Source: Deltaproteobacteria bacterium | GTDB lineage: Bacteria > Desulfobacterota > Syntrophobacteria > Syntrophobacterales > Syntrophobacteraceae | Assembly (NCBI GenBank): GCA_012517315.1 | Contig: JAAYVE010000015.1 | Span: forward strand, 25,527-89,526 | DNA length: 64,000 nucleotides | Reading direction: 5' to 3' | Notes under the pieces: model-generated | The model's database searches: none | What the model was told of the DNA's origin: nothing | What the model saw: the letters and a program-made list of their open reading frames with translations, nothing else | Made by a program: the position numbers and the translations under genes | In this document: piece after piece, positions 28,966 through 38,558 of the stretch | How the letters are laid out: each line of letters begins with the position of its first letter | How positions within the stretch are numbered: position 1 is the first letter of the stretch

Positions 28966-30456
28966 TTGAACGACAAAAACGGGAACCAGGCGGAGAGCCG
29001 CAGGGAACCGTCTTCCCGGGATCTCGACGGCATCCTCAGACGGTGCAGGATTCGGCTCTCACCGCAGCAGATCCGGCAACTCTGGATCTATCATCAACTC
29101 CTGCGCGAACACAACACCCGCTTGAACCTCACCCGGATCCACAGCTTTGCCGCCATGGCGGTCAAGCTTTATGCCGACTCCATCCTTCCGGGCACGCTCA
29201 TGACCATTCCATCCCCGCTGCTGGACCTGGGCACGGGTGCCGGCATGCCCGGCATCCCTCTCAAGATCGCCTTTCCCAAGCTGGAAATTCTCCTGGCGGA
29301 GGGTCGAGGCAAGCGCGTGGAATTCCTGGAGGAAGCGGTGGAGAAACTGAAGCTCTCCGGGGTCCAGGTGATCGGCCACGGGATCAACGCCCGTTTCCAG
29401 CAGCCGGTCCAGGCGGTTATCACCCGGGCTGTGGGGAGCATGGTGGAGACCATGGAGCGAGTTCGAGGCTGCCTGGCAGAGGGTGGGCTGCTCATCTTCA
29501 TGAAGGGCCCCCGCTGCCATGAGGAAATCCTGCATGCGCGCAGAACCATGCCGGGGGAATACGCTCTGCACAAAGATTTGCACTACCGCCTTGGCGACAC
29601 GGAACACAGGCGGAGGCTGGTGGTGTTCACCCGGACGGGCGTTCCCCCATGGACGGAGAGGGCGAGGGCCATGAAGCGTCATGCGGTGCGCGTCATCGAA
29701 AGTGATCACAATGAAGTCTTCAAGAACCTCAGAAGGACCCTCACTCCCAAGGGGATCAAAAGGCTGAAGGAAGCACTGGTTGCCGGGTCCAAGCAGGTGA
29801 GGGAGGTCATAAAGGATTTTCCTGATGCGGTGACAGGCTGGATCAGTTGTGGCGACTCCGATGCCCCACCCCCCGATGCCCCGGCCCATATGGTTTGGTA
29901 CCAGCTCGAGAGGTCCCTCTTTCGGGAATTGGACCTTTTTGGCACCAAGCACCCTATGCTTTTGATTCGCGCCGCCCCATTGGAGCCATGGGACGTGCAG
30001 AAGGGGCTGCCGAATGGTTGTTCCGTGCTCGTTCCCTTTCAGGACCCGGAAAATGTCGGAGCGGTGATCCGTTCCGCCGTTGCTTTCGGCGCTGACCGGA
30101 TCATTCTGCTGGAGGAAAGCGCCAATCCCTATCATCCCAAGGCCCTGAGGGCTTCCGGTGGGGCCGTCCTTCGAGGGAATCTCATGAGGGGCCCATCCAT
30201 TCAGGACCTTCCGAGGGACATGCCCATCCTTGCCCTTTCGGCCCGAGGGGAGGACATCGGCTCCTTCCGTTTTCCAGAAACTTTCGGCCTCTTGCCCGGG
30301 TTGGAGGGCCCCGGGCTGCCCGCGCAATGGAAAGGGGATGCCCTCTCCATCCCCATTTGCGAGGAAGTGGAATCGCTCAATGCCGCTGCGGCGACGGCGA
30401 TCGTACTTTATGTCTGGTCTTGCCGGACGAGAGGGCAAGGCCTCTCCCACCGTTGA
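28966..30456 (+). CDS. RsmG-TrmH fusion: 16S rRNA m7G methyltransferase joined to a SPOUT RNA methyltransferase
   Basis: A 496-residue two-enzyme protein. Residues 1-220 are RsmG/GidB-like: LLREHNTRLNLTRI, SAM site LLDLGTGAGMPGIPLKIAFP, ITRAVGSM. RsmG methylates G527 of 16S rRNA. Residues about 240-490 form a complete SpoU/TrmH protein. It has a substrate-binding domain (VIESDHNEVFKNLRRTL) and then SPOUT motifs FQDPENVGAVIRSAVAFGAD, ALRASGGAVLRG and SIPICEEVESLNAAAATA. The only start that includes the RsmG N-terminus is TTG at 28966; an in-frame stop lies upstream and no ATG occurs before 29155. No ribosome site is obvious. The frame is unbroken across the junction. Confidence 0.85.
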   Translation: MNDKNGNQAESRREPSSRDLDGILRRCRIRLSPQQIRQLWIYHQLLREHNTRLNLTRIHSFAAMAVKLYADSILPGTLMTIPSPLLDLGTGAGMPGIPLKIAFPKLEILLAEGRGKRVEFLEEAVEKLKLSGVQVIGHGINARFQQPVQAVITRAVGSMVETMERVRGCLAEGGLLIFMKGPRCHEEILHARRTMPGEYALHKDLHYRLGDTEHRRRLVVFTRTGVPPWTERARAMKRHAVRVIESDHNEVFKNLRRTLTPKGIKRLKEALVAGSKQVREVIKDFPDAVTGWISCGDSDAPPPDAPAHMVWYQLERSLFRELDLFGTKHPMLLIRAAPLEPWDVQKGLPNGCSVLVPFQDPENVGAVIRSAVAFGADRIILLEESANPYHPKALRASGGAVLRGNLMRGPSIQDLPRDMPILALSARGEDIGSFRFPETFGLLPGLEGPGLPAQWKGDALSIPICEEVESLNAAAATAIVLYVWSCRTRGQGLSHR

Positions 30457-30522
30457 CGCGGTGAGAAAGGATGGGATCCTCTGGGGAAAAGAAGAATCTT
30501 CATACGCCGGAGGGCGAAGGTG

Positions 30523-31311
30523 ATGAGGCGAATCCCGGTTTTCACTGAACTCGCGTTCTCTCAGTGGATACCCGAGGGCGCCGAATGGCGCCTGGAAAAT
30601 GAAAAGGACGGCAGTCCGCTTTTGCTTGTGCCGGGAGGAATCTTCCTTGCAGGAGGGAGCGGGGTGGAAGAGGGTGGCGATGAGCCCTTTCCGGTGGATC
30701 TGGGCCCGTATTACCTGGGACTGCATCCTGTCACCAACAACCAGTACCTGCGTTTCGTGGAAGCGACGGGTCACCGGCCGCCGGAACCCGGTTGGGGAAC
30801 GCCTGTGTGGAAGGAGAGGAGCTTCCCCGCGGAATTCTCCGACCACCCGGTCGTGTATGTGAGCTGGGAAGATGCAGCGGCCTACTGCACCTGGGCGGGT
30901 TTGCGGCTGCCTTCCGAGTTGGAGTGGGAAAAGGGGGCGCGAGGAGTCGACGGGCGGCGGTATCCCTGGGGGAACGAGTGGAATGAGGCTAAGTGCCGAA
31001 ACGGGGGAAACCGAGGAAGTGAAACGACTTCTTCCGTGCGGGAGTACCCGGAAGGCCGCAGCGTATGGGGCCACTACCAGATGTCGGGTAACGTGTGGGA
31101 GTGGTGCGGGGAGCTCTACGACCCTGAGGCGTATGAACGTTACCGGGCAGGCGACCTGACCCCGCCCTCTACCGGCAAGTTCCACGTGGCTCGTGGAGGT
31201 TCGTGGGTCCTCAAGGACAGGCATTATTTCCAGTGTGCGTTCCGCAATCGCAGGCCGGATCTCCGCAGCGTCAGCTACGGCTTTCGTGTCGCAAGGAGCC
31301 TTGTCTATTGA
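30523..31311 (+). CDS. FGE/SUMF1-fold protein lacking the catalytic cysteines
   Basis: A 262-residue protein of the formylglycine-generating-enzyme superfamily. Typical blocks: [90 protein letters not shown] and GFRVARS. In genuine FGE the GGSW block is followed by a Cys pair that oxidises sulfatase Cys. Here the segment reads [21 protein letters not shown], split as GSWVLKDRH and YFQCAFRNR, with only one Cys. A binding or other role is more likely than sulfatase activation. GTG-ATG tandem start: the ATG at 30523 follows GGAGGGCGAAGG. Confidence 0.88.
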   Translation: MRRIPVFTELAFSQWIPEGAEWRLENEKDGSPLLLVPGGIFLAGGSGVEEGGDEPFPVDLGPYYLGLHPVTNNQYLRFVEATGHRPPEPGWGTPVWKERSFPAEFSDHPVVYVSWEDAAAYCTWAGLRLPSELEWEKGARGVDGRRYPWGNEWNEAKCRNGGNRGSETTSSVREYPEGRSVWGHYQMSGNVWEWCGELYDPEAYERYRAGDLTPPSTGKFHVARGGSWVLKDRHYFQCAFRNRRPDLRSVSYGFRVARSLVY

Positions 31312-31370
31312 AAGCTCTGCCCTCATTTTCCAGGCCGTTCAGGCTGGAGCCCCCATTTCCCCTTGGAGGA

Positions 31371-32000
31371 TCAGGTGGACCTTGGAATGATGAACAGAGT
31401 GATCCGGCGGTTTTTCTGCCTTCCCGCCTCAGTGGCATTGGAGGCAACCGGTCCGCTCTCACCGAAGCCGCGGGTCGATATACGTCCCGCATCCACACCT
31501 TTTGCCTGGAGAACTTTCGCCACCGCCTCGGCCCGCTGCTGGGAAAGCTGAAGATTGTGAGACTCCGACCCGGTGCTGTCCGTATACCCACCTATCTCGA
31601 TGGCGGTTTGCGGGTACTTGCACAACAAGGCGGCGATATAGTCCAGTTCAACGACCCCATCTTCCTTGATCTCGAAGGATTCGGCGTCAAAGAAAAGGTC
31701 GGATTCAAAAGTCACAGCCAGATTGTTCTCGACTCTTTGCACGCTTGTTCCCTCGACCAGCGCGAGTCTCTGATGGAACTCCTTTTCCTGCCGATCCATG
31801 TACTGGCTGACCGATCCGCTCGTCGGACCACTGGGTGAAGACGCATGACTTTTCTCAGCGGCCCCACCGCGAATCCCAGCCAGCGCCCGAACGAATCCTC
31901 TTTCCGCGGTCCCGGTTTCCCCATTTCCTGACTCCATATTGGCACAGCCCGCCGCCAACAATCCGAATATGAGTCCGATAAGGCTTAGACATCTCACCAT
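31371..32000 (-). CDS. OmpA-family peptidoglycan-binding lipoprotein
   Basis: A 209-residue outer-membrane lipoprotein. The signal peptide MVRCLSLIGLIFGLLAAGC ends in a lipobox (LAAGC). A low-complexity linker and a short helical segment follow, then an OmpA C-terminal domain: VTFESDLFFDAESFEI, EIGGYTDSTGSESHNLQLSQ, RAEAVAKVLQAKGVDAGRIS and GFGESGPVASN. It would tether the outer membrane to peptidoglycan. The start at 32000 was chosen because it begins the signal peptide and follows GGGAGA. Convergent with the FGE-like gene. It lies about 280 bp after the DUF533 gene on the same strand. Confidence 0.92.
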   Translation of the reverse strand: MVRCLSLIGLIFGLLAAGCANMESGNGETGTAERGFVRALAGIRGGAAEKSHASSPSGPTSGSVSQYMDRQEKEFHQRLALVEGTSVQRVENNLAVTFESDLFFDAESFEIKEDGVVELDYIAALLCKYPQTAIEIGGYTDSTGSESHNLQLSQQRAEAVAKVLQAKGVDAGRISTRGFGESGPVASNATEAGRQKNRRITLFIIPRST

Positions 32001-32280
32001 GGCTGGTCTCCCGTGGATCAAGAAAAGCCCCTTTTCCGAACCCTCATGTGCTCTCTTCACCACAGTTGGAACACATAGCAGATCGGTGACTTCAAGGCAA
32101 CAAACCGAGACAGGGAGACAGGAGGACGGTGCGAGAGCATTGGGTGTCCGTGCCCGAAAACTCCTCGCTGTGGCGAGGCCGGGACGATTCTGCGAGCGAG
32201 GGAGCGCTCCTCGGGTATTTATGGGCAGCCCGTAGCAACCGCGCGGGGGTGAAACCGGACTGCCTCTCGCCTTGTGGCGT

Positions 32281-33102
32281 TCAAACACCGGTGAATCCGC
32301 GAATCTGTTGGGTTACCTCCGAAGTCAATCCCAGCCCGGCTTCCAGTTGATTCAAGTATTCCTTCTCGGCGGGGGTGTCCACTTCGATGGCGAGCAGCGA
32401 AGCCGCATAGATCTCCGCCGCAACCTCCCGGCGACCCCGGGCGGCGGCAATCAGTCGCTCAGTCTGCATCGGCTTTTGCATCTCCATGATGATGAATTGC
32501 TGTTCGTTCTGATCGATGCCGTCTTCCTGCAGTTTGCCGATGATCCGCTGGACTTCTCCCTGGTCAATCTGTCCATCCGCTTTGGCCGCGTTGATCATGG
32601 CCTTCAGGATCAATTCGGCGTGCTCTTCCAGTCTTCGGCGGTCGGCGTCCGTCTTGGGCTCCATCAAACCAATGGGCACATCGGCCGTTTCAGCTCCAGC
32701 GGCTCTCAGGGCTCTAAAGGCCATTGCCCCAAGGAGTGCCAACAACCCCCCTCCTATGGCGCCACCCATGGACTTGCCCCCGCCACCCAAGAGCGCCCCC
32801 GCAAGAGCTCCAAGACCCCCGAGTGCGAGGTTGTCTCTTCCGCCGACCGCCTGCTCGGCTTCCCCCAGAACACTTCCCAGCAATCCACCCAGACCGCCGC
32901 CGGAAGCCCCGCCGAGCATGGAAGACAGATTATCCAGCAGACCTCCACTCCCACTCCCTGCTCCCCCGAGCATGGAAGCGAGATTCTCAAGCAACCCGCC
33001 GCTGTCCGCGCTACCTCCTGCCAGGGAATTCCTCAATCGGTCGCTGGTCGACGCCGTCATTCCCGCCTGAATTACTGAGCCCAATAACTCACTCAGACTC
33101 AT
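32281..33102 (-). CDS. DUF533/YebE-like protein with TerB-type domain
   Basis: A 273-residue protein. Residues 1-100 are Gly/Leu/Ser-rich and contain a tandem repeat: GGLLENLASMLGGAG then GGLLDNLSSMLGGAS. Residues about 100-130 form a Gly/Ala-rich hydrophobic segment (LGALAGALLGGGGKSMGGAI, LLALLGAMAFRAL) that may insert in a membrane. Residues 145-273 form a helical TerB/DUF533 domain (AELILKAMINAAKADGQIDQ, EVQRIIGKL, VDTPAEKEYLNQLEAGLGL). Function is unknown; YebE-type proteins are inner-membrane stress-regulon proteins. It lies 90 bp after the LysM gene and may share its transcript. Confidence 0.85.
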   Translation of the reverse strand: MSLSELLGSVIQAGMTASTSDRLRNSLAGGSADSGGLLENLASMLGGAGSGSGGLLDNLSSMLGGASGGGLGGLLGSVLGEAEQAVGGRDNLALGGLGALAGALLGGGGKSMGGAIGGGLLALLGAMAFRALRAAGAETADVPIGLMEPKTDADRRRLEEHAELILKAMINAAKADGQIDQGEVQRIIGKLQEDGIDQNEQQFIIMEMQKPMQTERLIAAARGRREVAAEIYAASLLAIEVDTPAEKEYLNQLEAGLGLTSEVTQQIRGFTGV

Positions 33103-33192
33103 GGTTTTCTCCCCTTCTGATGGTATGGCAATGTTCTTCTCTCTGGAATCCAGAAAGAGAAAAGGCAGAAACCCGATTCTTGCCTCTGCAAC

Positions 33193-33626
33193 TCACTTCA
33201 GGGGAATCCGGATTTTCTGGCCGATAAAGATGAGGTCTGGATTCCGAATGACTTCCCGGTTGGCTTCGAAGATTTTGGGGTAGTCGTTGGCGTTCCCGAG
33301 GAACTGTTTCGCGATGCCCGAGAGAGTGTCTCCCTTCTTGATGATGTAATATTCCACCTTCTCCTGGATCGGCGGCGCCTGAAGTCCATCGGCCTTGACT
33401 TCTGATACTCCGGCCACATTGCCGGCCATCAGGACGGCCTTTTCAAATGCTTCGGGCGAGACCGCCTGCCCGGAGAGGGAGAGACCACGCCGTTTTCGAA
33501 CGAGACATCCAGTCCCGTGATCCCAGGGTCTGCTTCCTGAATGTGTTTCTTGATCTTCTCTGCGGCGTCTTCCTCGCGGCTGAAAAGCTTGTTCCCAATC
33601 TCTTTCACGAAATCGAAAAGTCCCAT
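33193..33626 (-). pseudogene. BON-LysM protein (YgaU/Kbp-like), interrupted by a frameshift
   Basis: The first frame (from ATG 33626) starts MGLFDFVKEIGNKLFSREED and reaches VSFENGVVS, the start of a BON domain. The rest continues in another frame as LSGQAVSPEAFEKAVLMAGNV, then the LysM domain YYIIKKGDTLSGIAKQFLGN and IRIPLK at the end. Alignment to E. coli YgaU needs removal of 2 nt, a TC unit, in the run GTCTCTCCCTCTCC at about 33472-33486. The repaired product would be 143 residues (YgaU has 149). YgaU/Kbp binds K+. This may be a true pseudogene, slippage, or an assembly error. Confidence 0.8.
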
Positions 33627-34520
33627 GACAATCCTCACTGATTCAGGGTTCATTCGTGGGAGAAGGCCGACCGATCGAGTCGTCCCCACCAAACCATTCC
33701 CCCTTGCTCCCTTGTGACCTGGCCGGTCCCAAACACCTGTTGACCTGTCCCTCCTTTCCGAGACTGTGAAGAGTATGACAAAACGGTCCTCGGAGTCCTC
33801 GCGGAACTCCTTCCGAATCACGCGTGCTCTTTTTCCTTTATCCTGAAAGGATCTGGCGAACGTTTCGGTCTCATTCTTGCCTGAAGGACGAGGAAATCGC
33901 GACGTGTACAAGGAGCAAACGGCCTTCCGCCCAAAAGGCGGCCCCATGTTTCGGTGGCGACAATCAGCTTGTGAACAGAGGACGACGCGAGTATGTTGTG
34001 ATCACTATCGTTGGAAACATTCTACTCCAATCTGTGCCGATTCGGAGAGATTTTTAAGGAGAGACCCGCAAATTTCTTGACCTGAAGAGGCAACAGGCCT
34101 TGTGGGGATTTTGGCCCCAAACGAGCGATCCACTGAGACTCAGGCAAAAAGAGTGGTGTGTGATCGACGGGTACCCATTCACCCGACCTTTTTTCCATGG
34201 GCAAAAGCCTCCGCAGGGTCCCTCCGTCCGCCGGGCAGTGCAAGAGAGGAGCACCGACATCACTCAAGTTCCGTTTGTCGCTTTCCTGATTCGGAATGAA
34301 TGAGCACTCTGTTCCTCCAGGCATTTTTCAGTTGATTCCCGGCACTTATTTCGATAGAAGACGTTCTTCCATAAGAGCCGGATATTTTTCCCACGGCTTG
34401 GTCCGGGTGATTTCCCACAGACGGTTCCAGGTGCTTCTTGGGGCGTCTTCAGGAACAAGGGGACGTCCCCATGGAAGGGGATTCAGCCGTGACTGGGATT
34501 CCCCTTGGGGTGATTGGAAA
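33627..34520. other. 890-bp region without a recognisable gene
   Basis: Between the BON-LysM gene and the ABC exporter, on divergent strands. Several short open frames occur on both strands but none has a family resemblance or a good ribosome site. The sequence is less GC-rich near 33960-34080, where promoters for either side could lie. No repeat or RNA gene was seen. Confidence 0.45.
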
Positions 34521-36275
34521 ATGAGACGAGAGATTTTCAGGTACCTTTGGCCTTACCGCATTCCTTTCACCATCGCGCTCCTTCAGGTTCTCGTGATCAG
34601 TGCGTGTGAAGTCCTGAAGCCTTGGCCTCTCAAGATTGTCATCGACAACGTCCTCAGCGGGAAACCGATCCCGTGGGTTTTTGCGGCGTCATACAGTAAA
34701 GAGGCACTCTTGATTCTTTCATGCGCCGGCTTGGTGCTGATCTATCTCCTGCTGGGCGGGCTGACCGTGGTCAACAATTACACGACCATCAGAATCGGCC
34801 AGCGCATGGTGAACGATTTCAGAAGCGACCTGTACAGTCACCTCCAGCGACTGTCCCTGGCTTTCCACAGCAGAAGGCAGGTGGGTGACCTCCTCTATCG
34901 CATCACGGCGGACACCTACGCCATCCAAGCCATCACCATGAACGGCGTCTTTCCAGTGGTGACGGCTGTCGCTTTTCTCGCGATGATGTTCCTGGTCATG
35001 GTTCGCATGGACTGGAAACTGACGATGCTCGCCCTCAGCATCTGTCCCGTCCTCGTCGGCATCATCTCTCTCATGAGCAGGCACATTACCGAAGCGGCCA
35101 CCTATTTCAGGGAGCGGGAAAGTGAAGTCTATTCGGTGGTGCAGCGGGCCATCTCTGCCATACGGATCATCCAGGCCTTCACCAAGGAGGAAGAGGAGCA
35201 CAGGAAGTTCATGAGGGCCAGCGTGCAAAGCCTGGACGCAAGTCTCCGCCTGTTTACCCTTCAGACCTTTTATTCCGGCGTGGTGAACGGGGTCATGGCC
35301 ATCGGAACGGCCCTTGTCATTTACATCGGTGCCAAGCATGTCCTATCCGGTGCCCTCACCGTGGGAGATATCGTCGTCTTTACCGCATATTTGGCTTCCC
35401 TGTACGCCCCAATCAACACCCTCAGCCAGACGTGGGGAGTCATCCAGTCGGCGAAGGTGGGAGTCCAGCGGGTTTTCGAAATCCTGGATGTGGAAAGGGA
35501 CATGAAGGACGGCAGCGCTCTTTTCTCAGAGCGAGGGGCCAGGGGAGAGATTCTGCTGGACAATGTGTCCTTTCAATACGCGGAAGACCAACCCGTTCTG
35601 AAAAAGGTTTCCGTACACATCCAATCCGGCCAGAAGGTCGCCATCGTTGGTCCGACGGGGGTCGGGAAATCGACGCTGGTGAGCCTGATTCCCCGCTTCT
35701 ATGACCCCAAAGAGGGTCGGGTTCTCATCGATGGGGTCGACGTCCGAGAGTACCAGATCAAGTCTCTCCGCAGCCAGATCTCCATGGTGCTTCAGCCGCC
35801 CCTGGTCTTTCCCATCACCGTCAGGGAAAACATCGCTTATGGCCGTCCTCGGGCAAGCGACGAAGAGGTCATTGCAGCTGCCCGTCTCGCAAGGATTCAC
35901 GATTCCGTCATGAAGTTGCCCAAGGGTTACGAGACCCTGGTGGGGGAGCAGGGCGCCACCCTGTCCGAAGGGGAAAGACAACGGATCACCATCGCTCGTG
36001 CCATCCTGCGGGACGCGCCCATCCTCATTCTCGATGAACCCACGTCATCGGTGGATGCCGAAACTGAAGCCGCCATCATGGAAGGGTTGAATGGGCTCAT
36101 GGTGGGGCGCACCACTTTCATCATCGCCCATCGACTGTCCACTGTGAGAGAGGCGGACAAGATCCTCGTACTGCGCGCCGGTGAAATCGTCGAGCAGGGA
36201 ACCTTCCAGGAACTGGTGCATGCGGGCGGTTTCTTCGCCTCCCTGTATCGCACCCAGTTCGGCCTCGTCGAGTGA
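34521..36275 (+). CDS. MsbA-like ABC exporter (fused membrane and ATPase domains)
   Basis: A 584-residue half-transporter that would work as a homodimer in the inner membrane. Residues 1-330 hold about six membrane helices (FTIALLQVLVISACEVLKPW, ILSCAGLVLIYLLLGGL, VVTAVAFLAMMFLVMV and others). The ATPase domain has Walker A GPTGVGKST (about 377), signature LSEGERQRI (about 481; LSEGE in place of LSGGQ), Walker B ILILDEPTSSVD (about 501) and the H-loop IIAHRL. The substrate could be lipid, LPS or a drug. The open frame extends 75 residues upstream with un-family-like sequence. The ATG at 34521 starts at the elbow helix MRREIFRYLWPYR. Confidence 0.92.
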   Translation: MRREIFRYLWPYRIPFTIALLQVLVISACEVLKPWPLKIVIDNVLSGKPIPWVFAASYSKEALLILSCAGLVLIYLLLGGLTVVNNYTTIRIGQRMVNDFRSDLYSHLQRLSLAFHSRRQVGDLLYRITADTYAIQAITMNGVFPVVTAVAFLAMMFLVMVRMDWKLTMLALSICPVLVGIISLMSRHITEAATYFRERESEVYSVVQRAISAIRIIQAFTKEEEEHRKFMRASVQSLDASLRLFTLQTFYSGVVNGVMAIGTALVIYIGAKHVLSGALTVGDIVVFTAYLASLYAPINTLSQTWGVIQSAKVGVQRVFEILDVERDMKDGSALFSERGARGEILLDNVSFQYAEDQPVLKKVSVHIQSGQKVAIVGPTGVGKSTLVSLIPRFYDPKEGRVLIDGVDVREYQIKSLRSQISMVLQPPLVFPITVRENIAYGRPRASDEEVIAAARLARIHDSVMKLPKGYETLVGEQGATLSEGERQRITIARAILRDAPILILDEPTSSVDAETEAAIMEGLNGLMVGRTTFIIAHRLSTVREADKILVLRAGEIVEQGTFQELVHAGGFFASLYRTQFGLVE

Positions 36276-36622
36276 GGTCGATCGGAATCTCCAATCAACT
36301 CATCCTCTCCCGTAGAAATCTCTCTTTGCCCGGCAGCCGCAGGAGGAAGTGAGCATGTCTCAGTGCGGGAACCCTCCGCTCCTCCGCCGCCTGCGACAAA
36401 CTGCAGGGGGCTATCGCCCCCATCATTTCTCGGCATGGAACGGTTCCCATTATGGCTTAAAGAGACCAGGGCGTTGTATACTGAAAAACAGTGGCGACCG
36501 GCATCGTCCACATTTGAAAGGCTGGGCTCAACCTGCTTTCAACCCGGTTTTTGGCCTGTTCCGGCACGGTGTGGGGGGGCGGCCAAAGTCATTGCCGGGG
36601 TCCGGAAAATGAAGGAGCCAGG
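36276..36622. other. Intergenic region upstream of acs
   Basis: 347 bp. A frame from about 36349 has a good AGGAGGAAGTGAGC ribosome-like site before ATG 36355 but codes for 85 residues of unfamiliar, Arg/Pro-rich sequence, so I do not call it. TTGTATACTG at about 36473 may be part of a promoter for the acs gene. Confidence 0.4.
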
Positions 36623-38383
36623 ATGGAACGGGCGCCGATCCGAAAAGGCCCATTCCCGGGAAACATTGAACCGAATCTCCAAGACTATGCCAAAGTCCGG
36701 GCGGAGTTTTCGTGGGAAGCCATCCGCGGGGAATTGGACGGCCTGCCGGACAACATGGGCCTCAACATGGCTCACGAGGCCGTCGACCGCCATGCTACCG
36801 GCCCACGTGCCCAAAAGGCGGCAATGCGCTGGTTGGGTAAAGACGGGACAGTCCTGAGCCTCAGCTATTGCCAACTGATGGAGATGAGCAACCGGTTTGC
36901 CAATGCGCTCCGAGAATTGGGAGTGGCCAAGGGGAAACGGGTTTTCGTCCTCACAGGACGGATTCCCCCTTTGTATATCACCGCACTCGGTACGCTGAAG
37001 CATTTGAGTGTTTTTTGTCCCCTGTTCTCCGCGTTCGGTCCTGAACCCATATACCAGCGACTGGCGAGGGGCGACGCCAAAGTCCTGGTGACAACCGAAC
37101 CGCTTTACGGGCAGAAAGTGGCCGGCCTGAGGACCCGTTTGCCGGGATTGAAGCATATTCTGCTTACAGACGCGGGAGACCACACGGGCTCCGGTGTTTG
37201 GTCACTTGAGAAGCTCATGTGTGCGGTATCCCCGCAATATACAATCCCGCCGACCGACCCTGAGGACATGGCCATCCTGCATTTCACCAGCGGCACCACA
37301 GGGATGCCCAAGGGTGCGGTCCATGTGCATGACGCTGTCTGTACCCATTACATGACCGGAAAGTATGTTCTCGATCTTCACCCGGACGATGTCTTCTGGT
37401 GCACGGCGGATCCCGGCTGGGTCACCGGCACTTCCTATGGAATCATCGCTCCCCTCGTGTGCGGAGTCACCAGTGTTGTCGACGAGAGCGACTTCGAACC
37501 GGAACGATGGTATCGGATATTGGAAGCAGAGAAAGTGAGCGTTCTGTACACGGCTCCCACGGCAATCCGCAGACTGATGCGAATGGACATGGAGCCGCGC
37601 CGAAAGGTCGGACTCGATCAGCTGCGTCTCATTCACAGTGTCGGCGAACCTCTCAACCCGGAAGCCGTCCTCTGGGGGCAGAGAGTGCTCGGTCTCCCCA
37701 TCCACGACAACTGGTGGCAGACGGAGACGGGCGGGATTATGATCGCCAACTTCCCCTCCGTCGATATTCGACCAGGTTCCATGGGCCTTCCCGTGCCCGG
37801 GATCGAGGCGGCCGTCGCACACCGGCCGGACGCAGACACCCTTGTCTTGATAGAAGCACCCAATGTGCAGGGGGAACTGGTTCTCAAGGTCGGTTGGCCT
37901 TCCATGTTTCGGGGATACCTTCATGAAAAGGAGCGATACCGAAAGTGCTTCGCCGGGGGTTGGTATGTGACGGGGGATCTGGTCCGCCGGGATGAAGACG
38001 GCTACTTTTGGTTCGTGGGACGGGCCGATGATGTCATCAAGACATCAGGACAGCTGGTCGGTCCTTTCGAAGTGGAACGCGTTCTCATGGAGCACCCCGC
38101 TGTCGTCGAAGCCGCCGTCATCGGCAAGCCCCATCCCATGTTCGGGGAAGTGGTCAAAGGGTTCATTTGCCTCAAGACCGGTATTGAACCAAGCGATGCC
38201 CTGCGCTTGGAGATCCTTGGCTTTGCCCGCAAAAGACTGGGTGCGGTGGTGGCGCCCAAAGAACTCCAATTCCACCACAACCTTCCCAAGAACAAGGCGG
38301 GGAAGATCATGCGGCGGCTCCTGAAGGCCCGGGAAATGGGCCTGCCGGAAGGGGACACATCGACACTGGAAGGCAGGGAATGA
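36623..38383 (+). CDS. acsA: AMP-forming acetyl-CoA synthetase (AcsA type)
   Basis: Converts acetate, ATP and CoA to acetyl-CoA. At 586 residues it is closer to Bacillus AcsA than to the 650-residue Acs. Motifs: [15 protein letters not shown] (P-loop), [59 protein letters not shown], and the C-terminal [12 protein letters not shown] with Lys561. That Lys is the residue acetylated by Pat enzymes to switch Acs off, and the next gene encodes a Pat-like protein. The ATG at 36623 follows GGAG. Upstream in-frame codons from 36551 lack family similarity. Confidence 0.92.
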   Translation: MERAPIRKGPFPGNIEPNLQDYAKVRAEFSWEAIRGELDGLPDNMGLNMAHEAVDRHATGPRAQKAAMRWLGKDGTVLSLSYCQLMEMSNRFANALRELGVAKGKRVFVLTGRIPPLYITALGTLKHLSVFCPLFSAFGPEPIYQRLARGDAKVLVTTEPLYGQKVAGLRTRLPGLKHILLTDAGDHTGSGVWSLEKLMCAVSPQYTIPPTDPEDMAILHFTSGTTGMPKGAVHVHDAVCTHYMTGKYVLDLHPDDVFWCTADPGWVTGTSYGIIAPLVCGVTSVVDESDFEPERWYRILEAEKVSVLYTAPTAIRRLMRMDMEPRRKVGLDQLRLIHSVGEPLNPEAVLWGQRVLGLPIHDNWWQTETGGIMIANFPSVDIRPGSMGLPVPGIEAAVAHRPDADTLVLIEAPNVQGELVLKVGWPSMFRGYLHEKERYRKCFAGGWYVTGDLVRRDEDGYFWFVGRADDVIKTSGQLVGPFEVERVLMEHPAVVEAAVIGKPHPMFGEVVKGFICLKTGIEPSDALRLEILGFARKRLGAVVAPKELQFHHNLPKNKAGKIMRRLLKAREMGLPEGDTSTLEGRE

Positions 38384-38558
38384 GAGCCGCTGTCGGCACA
38401 TGAAACTCCGCCGCTCCCTCTTGAAAAGCTTCCACGAAAACGCACAAAAGCGAGGAGCCGGTACCACTGGCTGCACGAACAAGATTTACCTCACTGGATG
38501 CCGCAGATGAGTCTCATACCGGAGAAGCACGTTTCAATGCACGGGAAGGAGCTTGATC

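Noticed and set aside
29059..31326. A 755-codon minus-strand open frame opposite the RsmG-TrmH and FGE-like genes
   Set aside because: Spans two unrelated plus-strand genes and their gap; composition is unlike a protein family.
36355..36612. An 85-codon frame with a good ribosome-like site upstream of acsA
   Set aside because: Arg/Pro/Gly-rich translation without similarity or domain features; it ends 11 bp before the acsA start. It could be a leader peptide but the sequence does not support a gene.
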